46,228 bases of DNA, taken from NCBI GenBank assembly GCA_965656445.1, contig CBFHKO010000016.1, positions 1 to 46,228 on the forward strand. Direction: 5' to 3'. Positions 6,881 through 15,955 of this stretch are shown in pieces. Numbering within the stretch: the stretch's first letter is position 1; each line of letters starts with the position of its first letter. Under the pieces are notes generated by a model. It saw only the letters and a list, made by a program, of their open reading frames with translations. It was not told where the DNA came from and did not search any database. The position numbers were made by a program, and so were the translations under genes. The DNA comes from JAHEJA01 sp965656445 (GTDB lineage: Bacteria > Pseudomonadota > Alphaproteobacteria > Rhodobacterales > Rhodobacteraceae).

Positions 6881-7822
6881 ATGACGCATATGACAACACT
6901 CTCAGGGGATGACTTGGGGGCGCTGTGTTTTGGGACGATGCAATTTGGCCAAGGGTCAGATGAGGCCGTCTCGCAAGACATTTATAAAGCCTGCCGTGCC
7001 GCTGGCATCCGGCATTTTGACACTGCTTGGGTGTATACCAAAGGGAATTCCGAACGGTTTCTGGGACAATTTGTTCAGGAAGAGCGGGACCGCGTCTTTA
7101 TAGCCTCCAAGGTTGGGTATTCAGATGGGGCAGGGGCATCTAATTTGACGCCGCACTTAACTGAGAGCCTCAAGCGACTGGACATTGATCAGATTGACCT
7201 GCTCTACTTGCATCGCTTTGATCCAAACACCCCCTTGATCGAAACATTGACTTGGTTTGCTGAACAACAAAAGCAGGGGCTTATTCGTTATATAGGGCTT
7301 TCTAATTTTGCCGCATGGCAAATTGTTATGGCGCAAAATATTTTGGAGTCGCTGGGAACCCGTGTAGATGCCGTGCAACCGATGTATAGTTTGGTTAAGC
7401 GTCAAGCAGAGGTGGAAATTTTCCCCGCCTGTGAGGCATTGGGGATTTCGTGTTTTTCCTACTCTCCTTTGGGGGCGGGATTGCTAACTGGAAAATATTT
7501 TCGGGCTGAAACGGCCTCTGGGCGGTTGGCTGATAATGCCCGCTATGCCCAACGCTACCATTTAGAGAGTATGCATAAAACAGCGGCGGATCTTGTAGAA
7601 CTCTCTGCTGCTTTTGAACAGAGCCCTGCGACTTTGGCGATTTCTTGGATCCGTCAAACGCAGTTTGCGCCGACGCCGATAATCTCTGCACGCACTATGG
7701 AACAATTGGCCCCATTGCTTGCGGCACAGCAGGTGACATTGACAGCCGACCAATTTGCACAAGTTTCAGAGGTGTCCGTATCACCGCCCCCCGCAACGGA
7801 TCGACTAGAAGAGGCAGTGTAA
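6881..7822 (+). CDS. aldo/keto reductase
   Basis: The 313-residue product is a cytoplasmic NADPH-dependent aldo/keto reductase. The catalytic tetrad is present: Asp and Tyr in HFDTAWVYTKG, Lys in FIASKVGYS, and His in LLYLHRFDP. GLSNFAAWQI is the usual family signature, and the C-terminal PIISARTMEQL segment fits cofactor binding. Substrate cannot be told; family members reduce sugar aldehydes and ketones. I start at 6881 (MTHM) because the long upstream extension in the same frame (from 6737) is rich in Arg/Ser and lacks family similarity; the ATG at 6890 is an equally possible start. The gene ends four bases before the convergent phnM. It is the first ordinary chromosomal gene to the right of the island. 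Confidence 0.88.
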   Translation: MTHMTTLSGDDLGALCFGTMQFGQGSDEAVSQDIYKACRAAGIRHFDTAWVYTKGNSERFLGQFVQEERDRVFIASKVGYSDGAGASNLTPHLTESLKRLDIDQIDLLYLHRFDPNTPLIETLTWFAEQQKQGLIRYIGLSNFAAWQIVMAQNILESLGTRVDAVQPMYSLVKRQAEVEIFPACEALGISCFSYSPLGAGLLTGKYFRAETASGRLADNARYAQRYHLESMHKTAADLVELSAAFEQSPATLAISWIRQTQFAPTPIISARTMEQLAPLLAAQQVTLTADQFAQVSEVSVSPPPATDRLEEAV

Positions 7823-7826
7823 CTGC

Positions 7827-8972
7827 TTAAAAGGCCGACTGACCTTTGGTCCAAACGTGGTTAATAATGCCCAATTCTTGATCCCGTTCAAAGGCGATTA
7901 AATCAGCGCGCTGTCCGATTGCGATGCTTCCGCGGTCGGTTAGACCAGCCGCACGCGCAGGCGCTTGGGTCACAGTTTTAAAGGCACGCGGCAGATCGCC
8001 CCATATCTGCTCCAAGGCCAAAGCGGATTGAAACAGGGAGGCGGGCACATAATCTGATGAGACGATGTCCAAGAGGTCTTGGCGGGCCAGATCGCCGGCT
8101 GAGACGTTCCCTGAATGGGATCCACCGCGGATTAGGTTGGGTGCGCCCATCATAATGGCAATGCCATGATCACGACAGGCTTGGGCGGCGATTTGAGTCG
8201 TTGGAAATTCAGCGAATGTCATATTGCGCTTTGCAGATGTTTCTACGTGGTCAATCTCTGTGTCATCATGACTGGCCAAAACCGCACCAAGCCTTTGTGC
8301 GGCATCACAGGCGGCCTGTTCATGGCGCTTGGCGTTTCGCGCGGAAATCGCCTTGAGATTTGCGACGTGTTCATTGAATTCCTGATCCGTGAGGCCGCGT
8401 TTTTTCGACATATAGGTGCGCAGCTGGGTGAGGTCCGCAAACTGTCGCGCGCCGGGGGTGTGGTCCATAACAGAAATAATTTGGACCCGATCTTGCGTGG
8501 TGAATTCATCTAATTCTTGTTCTAAGGTTTCAGAACAGACTTCGGCTCTGAGGTGAATAAAATGGCTGATTTTCAAACGATCACGGGTTTTGAGATCGAG
8601 GAGAACATCCGCCAATTCACGGGCATAGTTGTCATAACGTGCCTTGCCTGAAGAGGGCAGAGACCCGACGCGCATTGCATCAAACACCGTCGTAATGCCA
8701 CAGACCGCCAATTCCGCATCATGCGCCAAAACCGCCACGCGTTTGGGCCAGTTGACCGCAGGGCGTGGTTCAAGATGGCGCTCAAGGTTGTCAGTGTGTA
8801 ATTCTACCAATCCGGGGGCCACAAACATTCCGTTACAATCAATCGCGCCGCTGGCTTGTGTTGACCCATTGGAGATGTCCGAAATCACGCCGTCTTGGCA
8901 CAAAAGCGTTCCAGACATAACTTCGTTTTCTAGAATTAGGTGTGCGTTGGTCAGGATAAGAGGTTGTGTCAT
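7827..8972 (-). CDS. phnM: alpha-D-ribose 1-methylphosphonate 5-triphosphate diphosphatase PhnM
   Basis: PhnM removes pyrophosphate from ribose 1-phosphonate 5-triphosphate in the C-P lyase pathway. The 381-residue length and features fit: an amidohydrolase N-terminal metal motif in PGLVELHTDNLERH, the family-typical EPRPAVNWP, the second metal region LASHDDTEID, and GAPNLIRGGSHSGN near residue 280. It is the last gene of the leftward phnGHIJKLNM run and overlaps the end of phnN by four bases. A second, more divergent PhnM-like gene lies at 14776, so the locus carries two amidohydrolases of this family. Confidence is high because sequence and position agree. Confidence 0.95.
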   Translation of the reverse strand: MTQPLILTNAHLILENEVMSGTLLCQDGVISDISNGSTQASGAIDCNGMFVAPGLVELHTDNLERHLEPRPAVNWPKRVAVLAHDAELAVCGITTVFDAMRVGSLPSSGKARYDNYARELADVLLDLKTRDRLKISHFIHLRAEVCSETLEQELDEFTTQDRVQIISVMDHTPGARQFADLTQLRTYMSKKRGLTDQEFNEHVANLKAISARNAKRHEQAACDAAQRLGAVLASHDDTEIDHVETSAKRNMTFAEFPTTQIAAQACRDHGIAIMMGAPNLIRGGSHSGNVSAGDLARQDLLDIVSSDYVPASLFQSALALEQIWGDLPRAFKTVTQAPARAAGLTDRGSIAIGQRADLIAFERDQELGIINHVWTKGQSAF

Positions 8973-9523
8973 GTCAGACCTTTTTGCGCGTGGTGCATAG
9001 CCGTTGAAATCAACGCCAGAGTTTCAGAAATTGTCCCAGAATTGTCGATTTTGAACTGTGTCACATAGTCTGGCAGGGGATCAACGACACGATTTAAACG
9101 GTGTTCAATCTCTTGTGCGCTTTCGCGACCACGCGCGGCCAAACGCTGGGCCAAAACTTCGCGTGGAGCGGTGAGTTCAACCACGATAAAGCGGTCAAAC
9201 TGGTCATGCGCCTGCGCCAATACCTTGCGCGAGAGATTGATCAAAACATCTTTGCCCGCGCTCATCCCCGCGACTGAGCTATGTGGAATACCATAGCGCA
9301 AGCCATGTGCCTCCCAATGCAAAGCATATGCGCCTTGATCCAGATTGACTTGGAACTGTGGCTCTGACACGGGGATGTGGTTTTCCCCTGCTGGATCAGC
9401 CGCGCGCGTAATGTGGCGCGTGGCCCATATCAGGTTGGTATCTGATTTGAGCATTTCTGCCATGACCGTGTCTTTGCCAACTCCCGAAGGTCCAACGACG
9501 GCGATGAGGTGTCCTTGTGTCAT
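8969..9523 (-). CDS. phnN: ribose 1,5-bisphosphate phosphokinase PhnN
   Basis: PhnN phosphorylates ribose 1,5-bisphosphate to PRPP, closing the C-P lyase route back into nucleotide metabolism. The 184-residue protein has a guanylate-kinase-like fold, with Walker A GPSGVGKDT at residues 11-19, ATRHITRAADPAGENH in the substrate-binding region, and the lid-region arginines in LAARGRES. It overlaps both neighbours (phnL and phnM) by a few bases, indicating tight translational coupling. Confidence 0.93.
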   Translation of the reverse strand: MTQGHLIAVVGPSGVGKDTVMAEMLKSDTNLIWATRHITRAADPAGENHIPVSEPQFQVNLDQGAYALHWEAHGLRYGIPHSSVAGMSAGKDVLINLSRKVLAQAHDQFDRFIVVELTAPREVLAQRLAARGRESAQEIEHRLNRVVDPLPDYVTQFKIDNSGTISETLALISTAMHHAQKGLT

Positions 9524-10203
9524 TAGGCGGCCTTTGGGCTGAATTGGGTCACGTCAATACATCGATCGCACACACGATCCCGCGCCTCTTGATCATGGAA
9601 AATGCCGATAATTGCTGTTCCACGCTGTTTGGCTTGTTCAATGAGACCCAAGACAATTTCACGGTTGGTCGCATCAAGGCTTGCCGTAGGTTCGTCCAGC
9701 AAAAGAGCGGGATAGTCATGCACAAAGCCACGTGCGATGTTGACCCGTTGTTGTTCGCCGCCTGAAAATGTGGTCGGGGACAGGGACCAAAGCCGTTCTG
9801 GAATGTTCAACAGGGCCAGCAAGTCTTTTGCCTTGGCGCGCGCGGTGTCTCCATCAACACCAATGGCCAATAGGGGGTCTGCGACGACATCAATGGTGGG
9901 GACACGTGGGACCACGCGCAAAAATTGGCTCACATATCCAAGGGTCGTGCGGCGCAGTTGGATAATGTCGCGTGGATTTGCGCCAACAACTTCGGTCTCG
10001 CCAATTTTGATGGATCCAGACTGACAAAGGTAATTGCCGTAAATCATGCGCATCAAGGTCGATTTGCCCGCGCCTGAGACACCAGATAACCCGATACATT
10101 CACCAGCGGCGACGTTGAATTCAGCGTCTTGCATGACGGGAATGCGGGTTGCCCCTTGGTTATGAAGGATGAAATGTTTAGAAAGCTTTTCGATATGGAT
10201 CAT
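9523..10203 (-). CDS. phnL: C-P lyase ABC-type subunit PhnL
   Basis: PhnL is an ABC-type ATPase associated with the C-P lyase core complex rather than with transport. The 226-residue protein shows Walker A GVSGAGKST, the signature FSGGEQQRVNIARG, Walker B LLLDEPTASLD and a switch His in IGIFHD. Length and the PhnL-typical FILHNQGATRIPVM start support the assignment over a generic ABC ATPase. It starts 11 bases after the phnK stop. Confidence 0.94.
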   Translation of the reverse strand: MIHIEKLSKHFILHNQGATRIPVMQDAEFNVAAGECIGLSGVSGAGKSTLMRMIYGNYLCQSGSIKIGETEVVGANPRDIIQLRRTTLGYVSQFLRVVPRVPTIDVVADPLLAIGVDGDTARAKAKDLLALLNIPERLWSLSPTTFSGGEQQRVNIARGFVHDYPALLLDEPTASLDATNREIVLGLIEQAKQRGTAIIGIFHDQEARDRVCDRCIDVTQFSPKAA

Positions 10204-10214
10204 GGTGTCTGGCC

Positions 10215-10985
10215 TTAAACTTGTAAAACAGAGCTTACGAGCAGCTGCGTATAGGCGTGTTGCGGATCATCTAGCACTTGGTCGGTGAGGCCGGTTTCGA
10301 CGACATGGCCGTCTTTCATGACCATCAAGCGATCCGCCAATAGGCGCACAACGGCCAAGTCGTGTGTTACAATGATTGCAGACAATCCCATATCACGGAC
10401 CAAATTACGCAACAAATCGAGAAGACGTGCCTGAACCGATACGTCCAAACCCCCCGTGGGTTCATCCATAAAGACCAAACGCGGTCCCGTCACCAAATTA
10501 CGCGCAATTTGAAGCCTCTGTTGCATCCCACCAGAAAAGGCAGTGGGGCGATCATCAACACGATCGGCGGCAATCTCAACGCGGTCGAGCCAGTCTATCG
10601 CTTTGGCGCGGATGTTGCCGTAATGTCGGTCCCCAACGGCCATCAGCCGTTCGCCGACATTGCCGCCGGCGCTCACTGACATGCGCAGCCCATCGCGGGC
10701 ATGCTGATGAACAAAGGCCCAATCGGTTCGCGACAGAAATCGTCTTTGCGGCTCTGACATCGCTAACGTGTCTTGCATGCCATCATGACGGGTATCGAAC
10801 AAAACTTTGCCAGTATCAGGGATAAGATGCCCCGCCATACAGTTGAGCAAAGTTGATTTGCCTGATCCGCTTTCGCCAACAATTCCGAGGACTTCCCCCG
10901 GGTAGAGATCAAAGCTCACGTCTTTGCACCCGATGCGGCTGCCATAGCGTTTGGTGACGCCTTGAATGGACAATAGTGGTTTCAT
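10215..10985 (-). CDS. phnK: C-P lyase ABC-type subunit PhnK
   Basis: PhnK is the ABC ATPase that docks on PhnJ in the C-P lyase core complex. Walker A GESGSGKST, signature FSGGMQQRLQIARNL, Walker B LVFMDEPTGGLD and the switch region IIVTHDLAV are all present. The start is placed at the ATG at 10985 (MKPLLSIQGV), which overlaps the phnJ stop as ATGA; a longer in-frame extension to 11024 would be unlike the family. The product is 256 residues, the usual size. Confidence 0.95.
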   Translation of the reverse strand: MKPLLSIQGVTKRYGSRIGCKDVSFDLYPGEVLGIVGESGSGKSTLLNCMAGHLIPDTGKVLFDTRHDGMQDTLAMSEPQRRFLSRTDWAFVHQHARDGLRMSVSAGGNVGERLMAVGDRHYGNIRAKAIDWLDRVEIAADRVDDRPTAFSGGMQQRLQIARNLVTGPRLVFMDEPTGGLDVSVQARLLDLLRNLVRDMGLSAIIVTHDLAVVRLLADRLMVMKDGHVVETGLTDQVLDDPQHAYTQLLVSSVLQV

Positions 10986-11824
10986 TGCACAGTCTCCGCA
11001 TTTTTCTTTTGCTGTGTGGAACAAAAATCTGTGTCCGAGCAGACAAAGATGCGCCCCCCCTGATCATCAACAATGACCTCATCGAGATAGGTGTGATCGG
11101 CCCCGCAAATTTCACATACGTGATCTGCTTTGCTAGCCTCAAATGGGTAATCTTCGAAATCGAGGCTGACCACTTTGGTAAAGGGTGGCAGCGCATAAAT
11201 GCGCTGTTCGCGACCTGCTCCAAACAGCTGAATAGCGGGCATTTCCATTTTTGGATTGTCAAACTTGGGAATGGGCGAGGGATCCATGACATAACGATCT
11301 TGGACCATGACTGGATAGGCATAAGACGTTGCAATCGCCCCATGTCGGCTGATGTCTTCATACAGTTTGACATGCATCAAACCATATTCCTCAAGCGCGT
11401 GCATTTTGCGCGTTTCAACCTCAGAAGGTTCCAAAAACCGCAGGGGTTCTGGAATAGGAACCTGATAGACAAGGATTTGATCCTCGCTCATTTCGGTTTC
11501 GGGAATGCGGTGGCGCGTTTGGATGATAGTGGCCTCAGATGTTTTTTCGGTCACTGCTACGCCAGAGGTTTTTTCAAAAAACTTGCGAATAGAAATCGCA
11601 TTGGTCGTGTCATCGGCCCCCTGGTCAATGACCTTGAAAGTATCCTCTGGCGTTAGTGTCGCGGCAGAGACCTGAACACCGCCAGTGCCCCACCCATAAG
11701 GCATAGGCATTTCGCGACTGGCAAAGGGGACTTGATACCCTGGAATTGCGAGGCCTTTCAAAATCGCGCGACGGATCATGCGTTTTGTTTGTTCGTCGAG
11801 ATAGGCAAAGTTATAGTCACTCAT
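10982..11824 (-). CDS. phnJ: alpha-D-ribose 1-methylphosphonate 5-phosphate C-P lyase PhnJ
   Basis: PhnJ is the radical SAM enzyme that breaks the carbon-phosphorus bond. The unusual PhnJ cysteine pattern is intact: C237-X2-C240-X21-C262-X5-C268, within VCEIC...FVCSDTDFC. Other family stretches include AIPGYQVPFASREMPMPYGWG near the N-terminus (given as key feature: the Gly-containing PGYQVPF segment) and EEYGLMHVKLYEDI. At 280 residues it is full length. It overlaps phnI by eight bases and phnK by four, so stoichiometric translation of the core complex is likely. Confidence 0.97.
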   Translation of the reverse strand: MSDYNFAYLDEQTKRMIRRAILKGLAIPGYQVPFASREMPMPYGWGTGGVQVSAATLTPEDTFKVIDQGADDTTNAISIRKFFEKTSGVAVTEKTSEATIIQTRHRIPETEMSEDQILVYQVPIPEPLRFLEPSEVETRKMHALEEYGLMHVKLYEDISRHGAIATSYAYPVMVQDRYVMDPSPIPKFDNPKMEMPAIQLFGAGREQRIYALPPFTKVVSLDFEDYPFEASKADHVCEICGADHTYLDEVIVDDQGGRIFVCSDTDFCSTQQKKNAETVQ

Positions 11825-12911
11825 GATCAGATGCCTCTTGCTGCGATTGCTCTGCTTGGGTGCGCAGTTTACGGATCAGTTCCAATTCCGATTGAAAGTC
11901 CACATAGTGGGGCAATTTGATATGCTCCAAGAACCCAGTCGCTTGGATGTTGTCACTGTGATAGAGCACAAACTCAGCATCCTGAGCAGGGACGCCCACG
12001 TTGTCTTCGCCCAACTCTTGCCACCGCAATGCGCGATCCACCAAGGCCATTGCGATGGATTTACGCTCACTATGCCCCAACACCAATCCATATCCGCGCG
12101 TGAACTGCGCTGGTTCGGTTTTTGACCCCGTGAATTGATTGACAGTTTCACACTCGGTCACCTCAATTTCGCCGATTTCAATGGCAAACCCGAGTTCCGG
12201 AATATCCATTTCAACAGCAACTGTCCCAACTCGTAATTCCCCTACAAACGGGTGGTTGCGCCCGTAGCCGCGCTGCGTGGAATAGGCCATCCCCAAGATA
12301 AATCCCTCATCCCCACGTGTCAGGGATTGAAGCCGTAAATCGCGCCCTGCCGGTAATTCCAATGGCTCGCGTGTTAAATCGCGCGGCTCTGTGCCTGTAT
12401 CAGGTTCGGTTTGAATAATCCCCTCTTGGTTGAGGTATTCAGTGATATGGGGCAAGTCATCTGCGATGCCTGTATCGGCGGGTTCCAAGGAGGGGGCGTC
12501 CCCTTCGGCGGCCAGTTTGAAATCGAGCAAACGGTGCGTGTAATCAAATGTTGGGCCCAATATTTGACCGCCAGGCGCATCTTTGAAGGTCGCGGATATG
12601 CGACGCACACAGGCCATTTTTTCCGTCTCAATGGGGCGTGTCACGCCGAAGCGCGCCAAAGTGGTGCGATACGCGCGGATTAAAAATATTGCTTCGATCA
12701 AATCACCACGGGATTGTTTTATGGCAAGCGCTGCGAGGTCTGGATCAAACAAGGATCCTTCGGCCATTACACGGTTGACCGCTAAGGTCAGCTGTTCGCG
12801 TATTTGATCGACGGAGAGTTCGTCCACATCTGTGTCACCGCGTCGTTTTTCTTCTAGCCATGTGTGGGCGTTGTCGATGGCTTTTTCACCACCCTTTACC
12901 GCTACATACAT
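11817..12911 (-). CDS. phnI: C-P lyase core subunit PhnI
   Basis: PhnI, with PhnG, H and L, attaches the phosphonate to ribose triphosphate by displacing adenine from ATP; on its own the E. coli protein acts as a nucleosidase. The 364-residue protein begins MYVAVKGGEKAI, a hallmark start, and contains RGDTDVDELSVDQIREQL, GFILGMAYSTQRGYGRNHPF (PhnI signature region) and the C-terminal LPHYVDFQSEL. It starts 10 bases downstream of the phnH stop. Confidence 0.96.
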   Translation of the reverse strand: MYVAVKGGEKAIDNAHTWLEEKRRGDTDVDELSVDQIREQLTLAVNRVMAEGSLFDPDLAALAIKQSRGDLIEAIFLIRAYRTTLARFGVTRPIETEKMACVRRISATFKDAPGGQILGPTFDYTHRLLDFKLAAEGDAPSLEPADTGIADDLPHITEYLNQEGIIQTEPDTGTEPRDLTREPLELPAGRDLRLQSLTRGDEGFILGMAYSTQRGYGRNHPFVGELRVGTVAVEMDIPELGFAIEIGEIEVTECETVNQFTGSKTEPAQFTRGYGLVLGHSERKSIAMALVDRALRWQELGEDNVGVPAQDAEFVLYHSDNIQATGFLEHIKLPHYVDFQSELELIRKLRTQAEQSQQEASDHE

Positions 12912-12921
12912 CTGTGACCTC

Positions 12922-13488
12922 TCAATCTATTTTGGTGCTGCGCGGCAATCCCGCAATGGAATTGCCTGAGCAAAAAAAGAAATCCAATCCCAGAGGGAAA
13001 AGACGGGCGTTCTCTTTGAAAACACCTGTGTCAGGCAGTGAAAATTCAATCTGCGTTTGGATGCCGGGGCCAGACAACATCGCCCCATGGTTTTCTATGG
13101 TTGCGTTATCGACAATTAGGCTTGCTGATCGATCCGGATATTGCGCATCCCCAATTGCAAAGCGATCAAGAGGGATCATTTCCGCCCATGTCCCAATCAC
13201 AAACTGCGCGCCCGTGGCCTCTGTGATCGGGGCGCCAGTGTGAAAGGTCACCCAGTCGCGCGTGATTTGCGTGTTGTGATCCCCAAGCAAGGCAATCGGT
13301 GTCTCAGGATCGCAGAGGGTTAACACAACAGTGGCGGCCGCTTGAGAAAAGGGTGCAGGGGCCACAGCACCGGTGAGGTCAAAGATTTGCCCCGGTTTCG
13401 CTATTGCATTCATGATAGAGCGAAAGGCACGGGCGCTCTCGATAGGTGGGGTTGTAAAACCGCCTTGTACCGCTTGACTGTGCATCAA
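12922..13488 (-). CDS. phnH: C-P lyase core subunit PhnH
   Basis: PhnH is a structural subunit of the C-P lyase core. The 188-residue protein has the family pattern QGGFTTPPIESARAFRSIM at the N-terminus, a PGQI turn, PETPIALLGD and the C-terminal LGLDFFFCSG before LPRSTKI. It shares an ATGA overlap with the upstream phnG. No odd features. Confidence 0.94.
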   Translation of the reverse strand: MMHSQAVQGGFTTPPIESARAFRSIMNAIAKPGQIFDLTGAVAPAPFSQAAATVVLTLCDPETPIALLGDHNTQITRDWVTFHTGAPITEATGAQFVIGTWAEMIPLDRFAIGDAQYPDRSASLIVDNATIENHGAMLSGPGIQTQIEFSLPDTGVFKENARLFPLGLDFFFCSGNSIAGLPRSTKID

Positions 13489-13928
13489 TCTTCTCCTCTC
13501 ACAAGGGTAAAGAAATCGACCTTGGTTGCGGCAGCTTTCTTTGCATTTGTATCTTGGGTTGTTGCCATGTTTTGCTGCAATGGGAGGACTATGTCGCGCA
13601 GCAGGGCATCGGCGTGCCGCGTTTGTAAGAGGGCATCGAGGACAGCAACCTGTTCCGCTTTGACGCGGTTGCGACCTTGCACATAGCCGTGACCGATTTC
13701 TCCACTGGCCAGCTCAATGGAGCACCGCGTTACGGTCATTTCGCCAAGGTTAAAGGCATCACCAGTTCCGCCCATACGACCACGCATCATAACCGCGCCA
13801 ATTTCTGGGGCCCGCAATTGGGTGTAATCCGTTTGCACATCAAGTGCTGTAAAGTGTTTGGCCACTTCTGCAGCGGGGGCCTTGGCCAAGATAGAAAGCC
13901 AGGCTTTCCTGTCTATTTCTTGCATCAC
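13485..13928 (-). CDS. phnG: C-P lyase core subunit PhnG
   Basis: PhnG is the small core subunit and the first gene of the leftward operon. The 147-residue protein shows the conserved GRMGGTGDAFNLGEMTVTR followed by GHGYVQGRNR, both PhnG hallmarks. Expression probably starts in the 78-base gap shared with the divergent phnF, where a possible PhoB site and a possible PhnF operator are seen. Confidence 0.95.
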   Translation of the reverse strand: MMQEIDRKAWLSILAKAPAAEVAKHFTALDVQTDYTQLRAPEIGAVMMRGRMGGTGDAFNLGEMTVTRCSIELASGEIGHGYVQGRNRVKAEQVAVLDALLQTRHADALLRDIVLPLQQNMATTQDTNAKKAAATKVDFFTLVRGED

Positions 13929-13934
13929 AGATTC

Positions 13935-13950
13935 CTATACAACTAGACAA
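13935..13950. promoter_or_regulatory. possible PhnF operator
   Basis: On the minus strand this reads TTGTCTAGTTGTATAG, a tandem pair of TTGTNTAG units, seven bases before the phnG start codon. Known PhnF-type GntR/HutC regulators bind short sites containing TATAGAC-like cores, and the regulator gene phnF is divergent from here. The assignment rests on position and loose motif similarity only. Confidence 0.3.
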
Positions 13951-13990
13951 ATTTTAAAAACGTGTTAATCTAAAATCCAAGAAACCAAAA

Positions 13991-14008
13991 GTGAATTTTT
14001 TGTAACAT
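13991..14008 (-). promoter_or_regulatory. possible Pho box upstream of phnG
   Basis: Toward phnG the sequence reads ATGTTAC-AAAA-AATTCAC, two PhoB-type half sites 11 bases apart (consensus CTGTCAY-N4-CTGTCAY), 63 bases before the phnG start. A similar GTTACAAA-containing site lies ahead of phnC. Phosphate-starvation control would be expected for this operon. The match is imperfect. Confidence 0.35.
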
Positions 14009-14729
14009 GCCGTCACAGTCCATTTGGAAAACCATTTCAAACGATCTTTCGCGGGCGATTGGCCAAGGTCAGCTCTCGGCTGGAGATAAATTGCCAACAG
14101 AGCAAAATTTGGCGGCTCAGTATGGTGTGAACCGACATACAGTGCGCCAAGCGCTCGCTGATTTAGCTGCGCAGAATCTGGTCTGGTCGAAGCGTGGGAG
14201 CGGTGTGTTCGTGACCCCGCAGAAAACCAGCTACCAGATGGGCAAGAGGGTGCGATTTACCGAAAATATCCGCGCCTCAGGGCGGACACCGACGCGCGAC
14301 GTTTTGCAGATCGTCACACAGCGCGCTGACTCCAGCGCGGCCCAAGCTTTGGGCATCACAGCGGGGGATGACGTGCATGTCTTTTATGGGATTTCTAAAT
14401 CTGATGATGTGCCTGTTGCCTTGTTCAAAAGTATTTTTGATGCACAGCGGTTTCCAGAACTAAAAGCTCAGTTGGAACAGTATTCCTCTGTGACTCAGGC
14501 CTTGGCCGCCAGTGGAGTGATGGACTATACGCGGCGCTGGACGCAGATCACTGCCGTCTTGGCGGATCCTGTTCAGGCCAATCATCTCAAAATAAAATCG
14601 GGTGATCCGCTCATGCGCGCCACCAGTCTGAATACAGACGCATCAGGCGCCCCCGTCGAATTCGGATCTACGCATTTTGTAGGGGATCGCATTCAATTGA
14701 CCTATGATGACGATCCGTCACCGAACTGA
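14007..14729 (+). CDS. phnF: GntR/HutC-family phosphonate regulator PhnF
   Basis: The 240-residue protein has an N-terminal winged helix (SAGDKLPTEQNLAAQYGVNR, recognition helix NRHTVRQALADL) and a C-terminal UTRA effector domain with the usual VPVALFKSIFDAQRFPEL and late PVEFGSTHFVGDRIQLTYD elements (key parts named). This is the PhnF type, a repressor that senses a phosphonate pathway metabolite or phosphate. It is divergent from phnG, with 78 bases between, and followed by the second phnM-like gene 46 bases downstream. It probably controls both directions. Confidence 0.9.
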   Translation: MPSQSIWKTISNDLSRAIGQGQLSAGDKLPTEQNLAAQYGVNRHTVRQALADLAAQNLVWSKRGSGVFVTPQKTSYQMGKRVRFTENIRASGRTPTRDVLQIVTQRADSSAAQALGITAGDDVHVFYGISKSDDVPVALFKSIFDAQRFPELKAQLEQYSSVTQALAASGVMDYTRRWTQITAVLADPVQANHLKIKSGDPLMRATSLNTDASGAPVEFGSTHFVGDRIQLTYDDDPSPN

Positions 14730-14775
14730 TACATTCCGGCTTTAGGACTTGACCGAAATAATTAGGATCAAGACC

Positions 14776-15945
14776 ATGACATTTAGCATATCAAACGCAA
14801 CGGTGCTTTTGGACGATGAGCTCATCGACACAGGATTGCAGATCGACAATGGCAGCATTTCTGCCCTCATTGGTGATGGTTTGGATGCGACAGGGTATTA
14901 CGTTCTTCCTGGAATAATTGATTTGCATGGTGATGGATTTGATCGCCAAATTTTCCCACGTCCCAAAGCAGGCTTTGATCAACGGCGCGCTTTGCGCCAG
15001 ATTGATTTGGAATTGGCCTCTTGTGGTGTCACGACAGCGTGGTTGGCGCACAGTTGGTCATGGGAGGGCATGAAGCGCAGCCCAAAGCAGGCGCAGCATT
15101 TTGCTCAGACGTTACAGGGCTACAAGCCCAAGTCGCGGACCGATTTACGTCTTCACATTCGGTTGGAAACGCATACTTGCGATATGTATGATGCCCTCAT
15201 AGAGACGATTGATCAATTCGGTATTGATTACCTTGTGTTTAACAATCACTTGCCTGAGGCCAAAGAAATGGTTGATCGCAATGATGGATCGTTTCAGGCA
15301 TGGGCGGCCGAAATCGGGCGCAATGCCGATGAACATTTTGACGCCTTTCAAATGGCCTTGGGTCAGGAAAAAGACATGCCTGAATTTCTTGAGAAATCAG
15401 CACGTGCCTTTGATCAACGCGGAATACGCTATGGGTCCCATGATGATCCAGATGCGCAGACACGCAAAGCCTTTTCGGATTTGGGCGCGCATATCGCCGA
15501 ATTCCCAACAACTGTGGCGGCCGCACGTGCGGCGCATGAATTTGGCAATCCCGTTTTAATGGGGGCTCCGAACATTGTGCGCGGGGGATCACAATCGGGG
15601 AATATTGCGGCGATTGACCTCATTCGCATGGGGCTATGTGATGTGTTGGTCTCGGATTATTACTATCCCGCCCTGTCTCAGTCCGCGATCAAGCTTTGGC
15701 AAGATGGTGAGTGTTCTCTACCTCAAGCGTGGAAAATGATTTCCACAAACGCCGCGGATGTCATGGGGTTAGAGACCATTGGACGGATTGATCAGGGCAT
15801 GCGCGCCGATTTAGTGTTTTTGAACAAAGAGACCTTGGAAATTGACGCCACGCTATGTCGTGGACAGTTCTCGTTCGTGACGGGTCAAATTGCAAATCGC
15901 TTGATGCAATACGAGCACGGAAACGCACAGATAGCGGCGCAATAA
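14776..15945 (+). CDS. second PhnM-like amidohydrolase
   Basis: This 389-residue protein belongs to the same amidohydrolase group as PhnM but diverges from the operon's own PhnM. The metal region PGIIDLHGDGFDRQIFPRP, the YGSHDDPD segment and GAPNIVRGGSQSGN align with PhnM landmarks, while QAWKMISTNAADVMGL and IGRIDQGMRADLVFL are typical amidohydrolase C-terminal elements. The start at 14776 is chosen over an in-frame ATG at 14749 because it has AGGA eight bases ahead and begins with MTFSISNATVL, as in relatives. It follows phnF, so it may be induced with it. It could act on another triphosphate or ribosylphosphonate intermediate, or substitute for PhnM. Confidence 0.82.
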   Translation: MTFSISNATVLLDDELIDTGLQIDNGSISALIGDGLDATGYYVLPGIIDLHGDGFDRQIFPRPKAGFDQRRALRQIDLELASCGVTTAWLAHSWSWEGMKRSPKQAQHFAQTLQGYKPKSRTDLRLHIRLETHTCDMYDALIETIDQFGIDYLVFNNHLPEAKEMVDRNDGSFQAWAAEIGRNADEHFDAFQMALGQEKDMPEFLEKSARAFDQRGIRYGSHDDPDAQTRKAFSDLGAHIAEFPTTVAAARAAHEFGNPVLMGAPNIVRGGSQSGNIAAIDLIRMGLCDVLVSDYYYPALSQSAIKLWQDGECSLPQAWKMISTNAADVMGLETIGRIDQGMRADLVFLNKETLEIDATLCRGQFSFVTGQIANRLMQYEHGNAQIAAQ

Positions 15946-15955
15946 GCCGCTGCAC

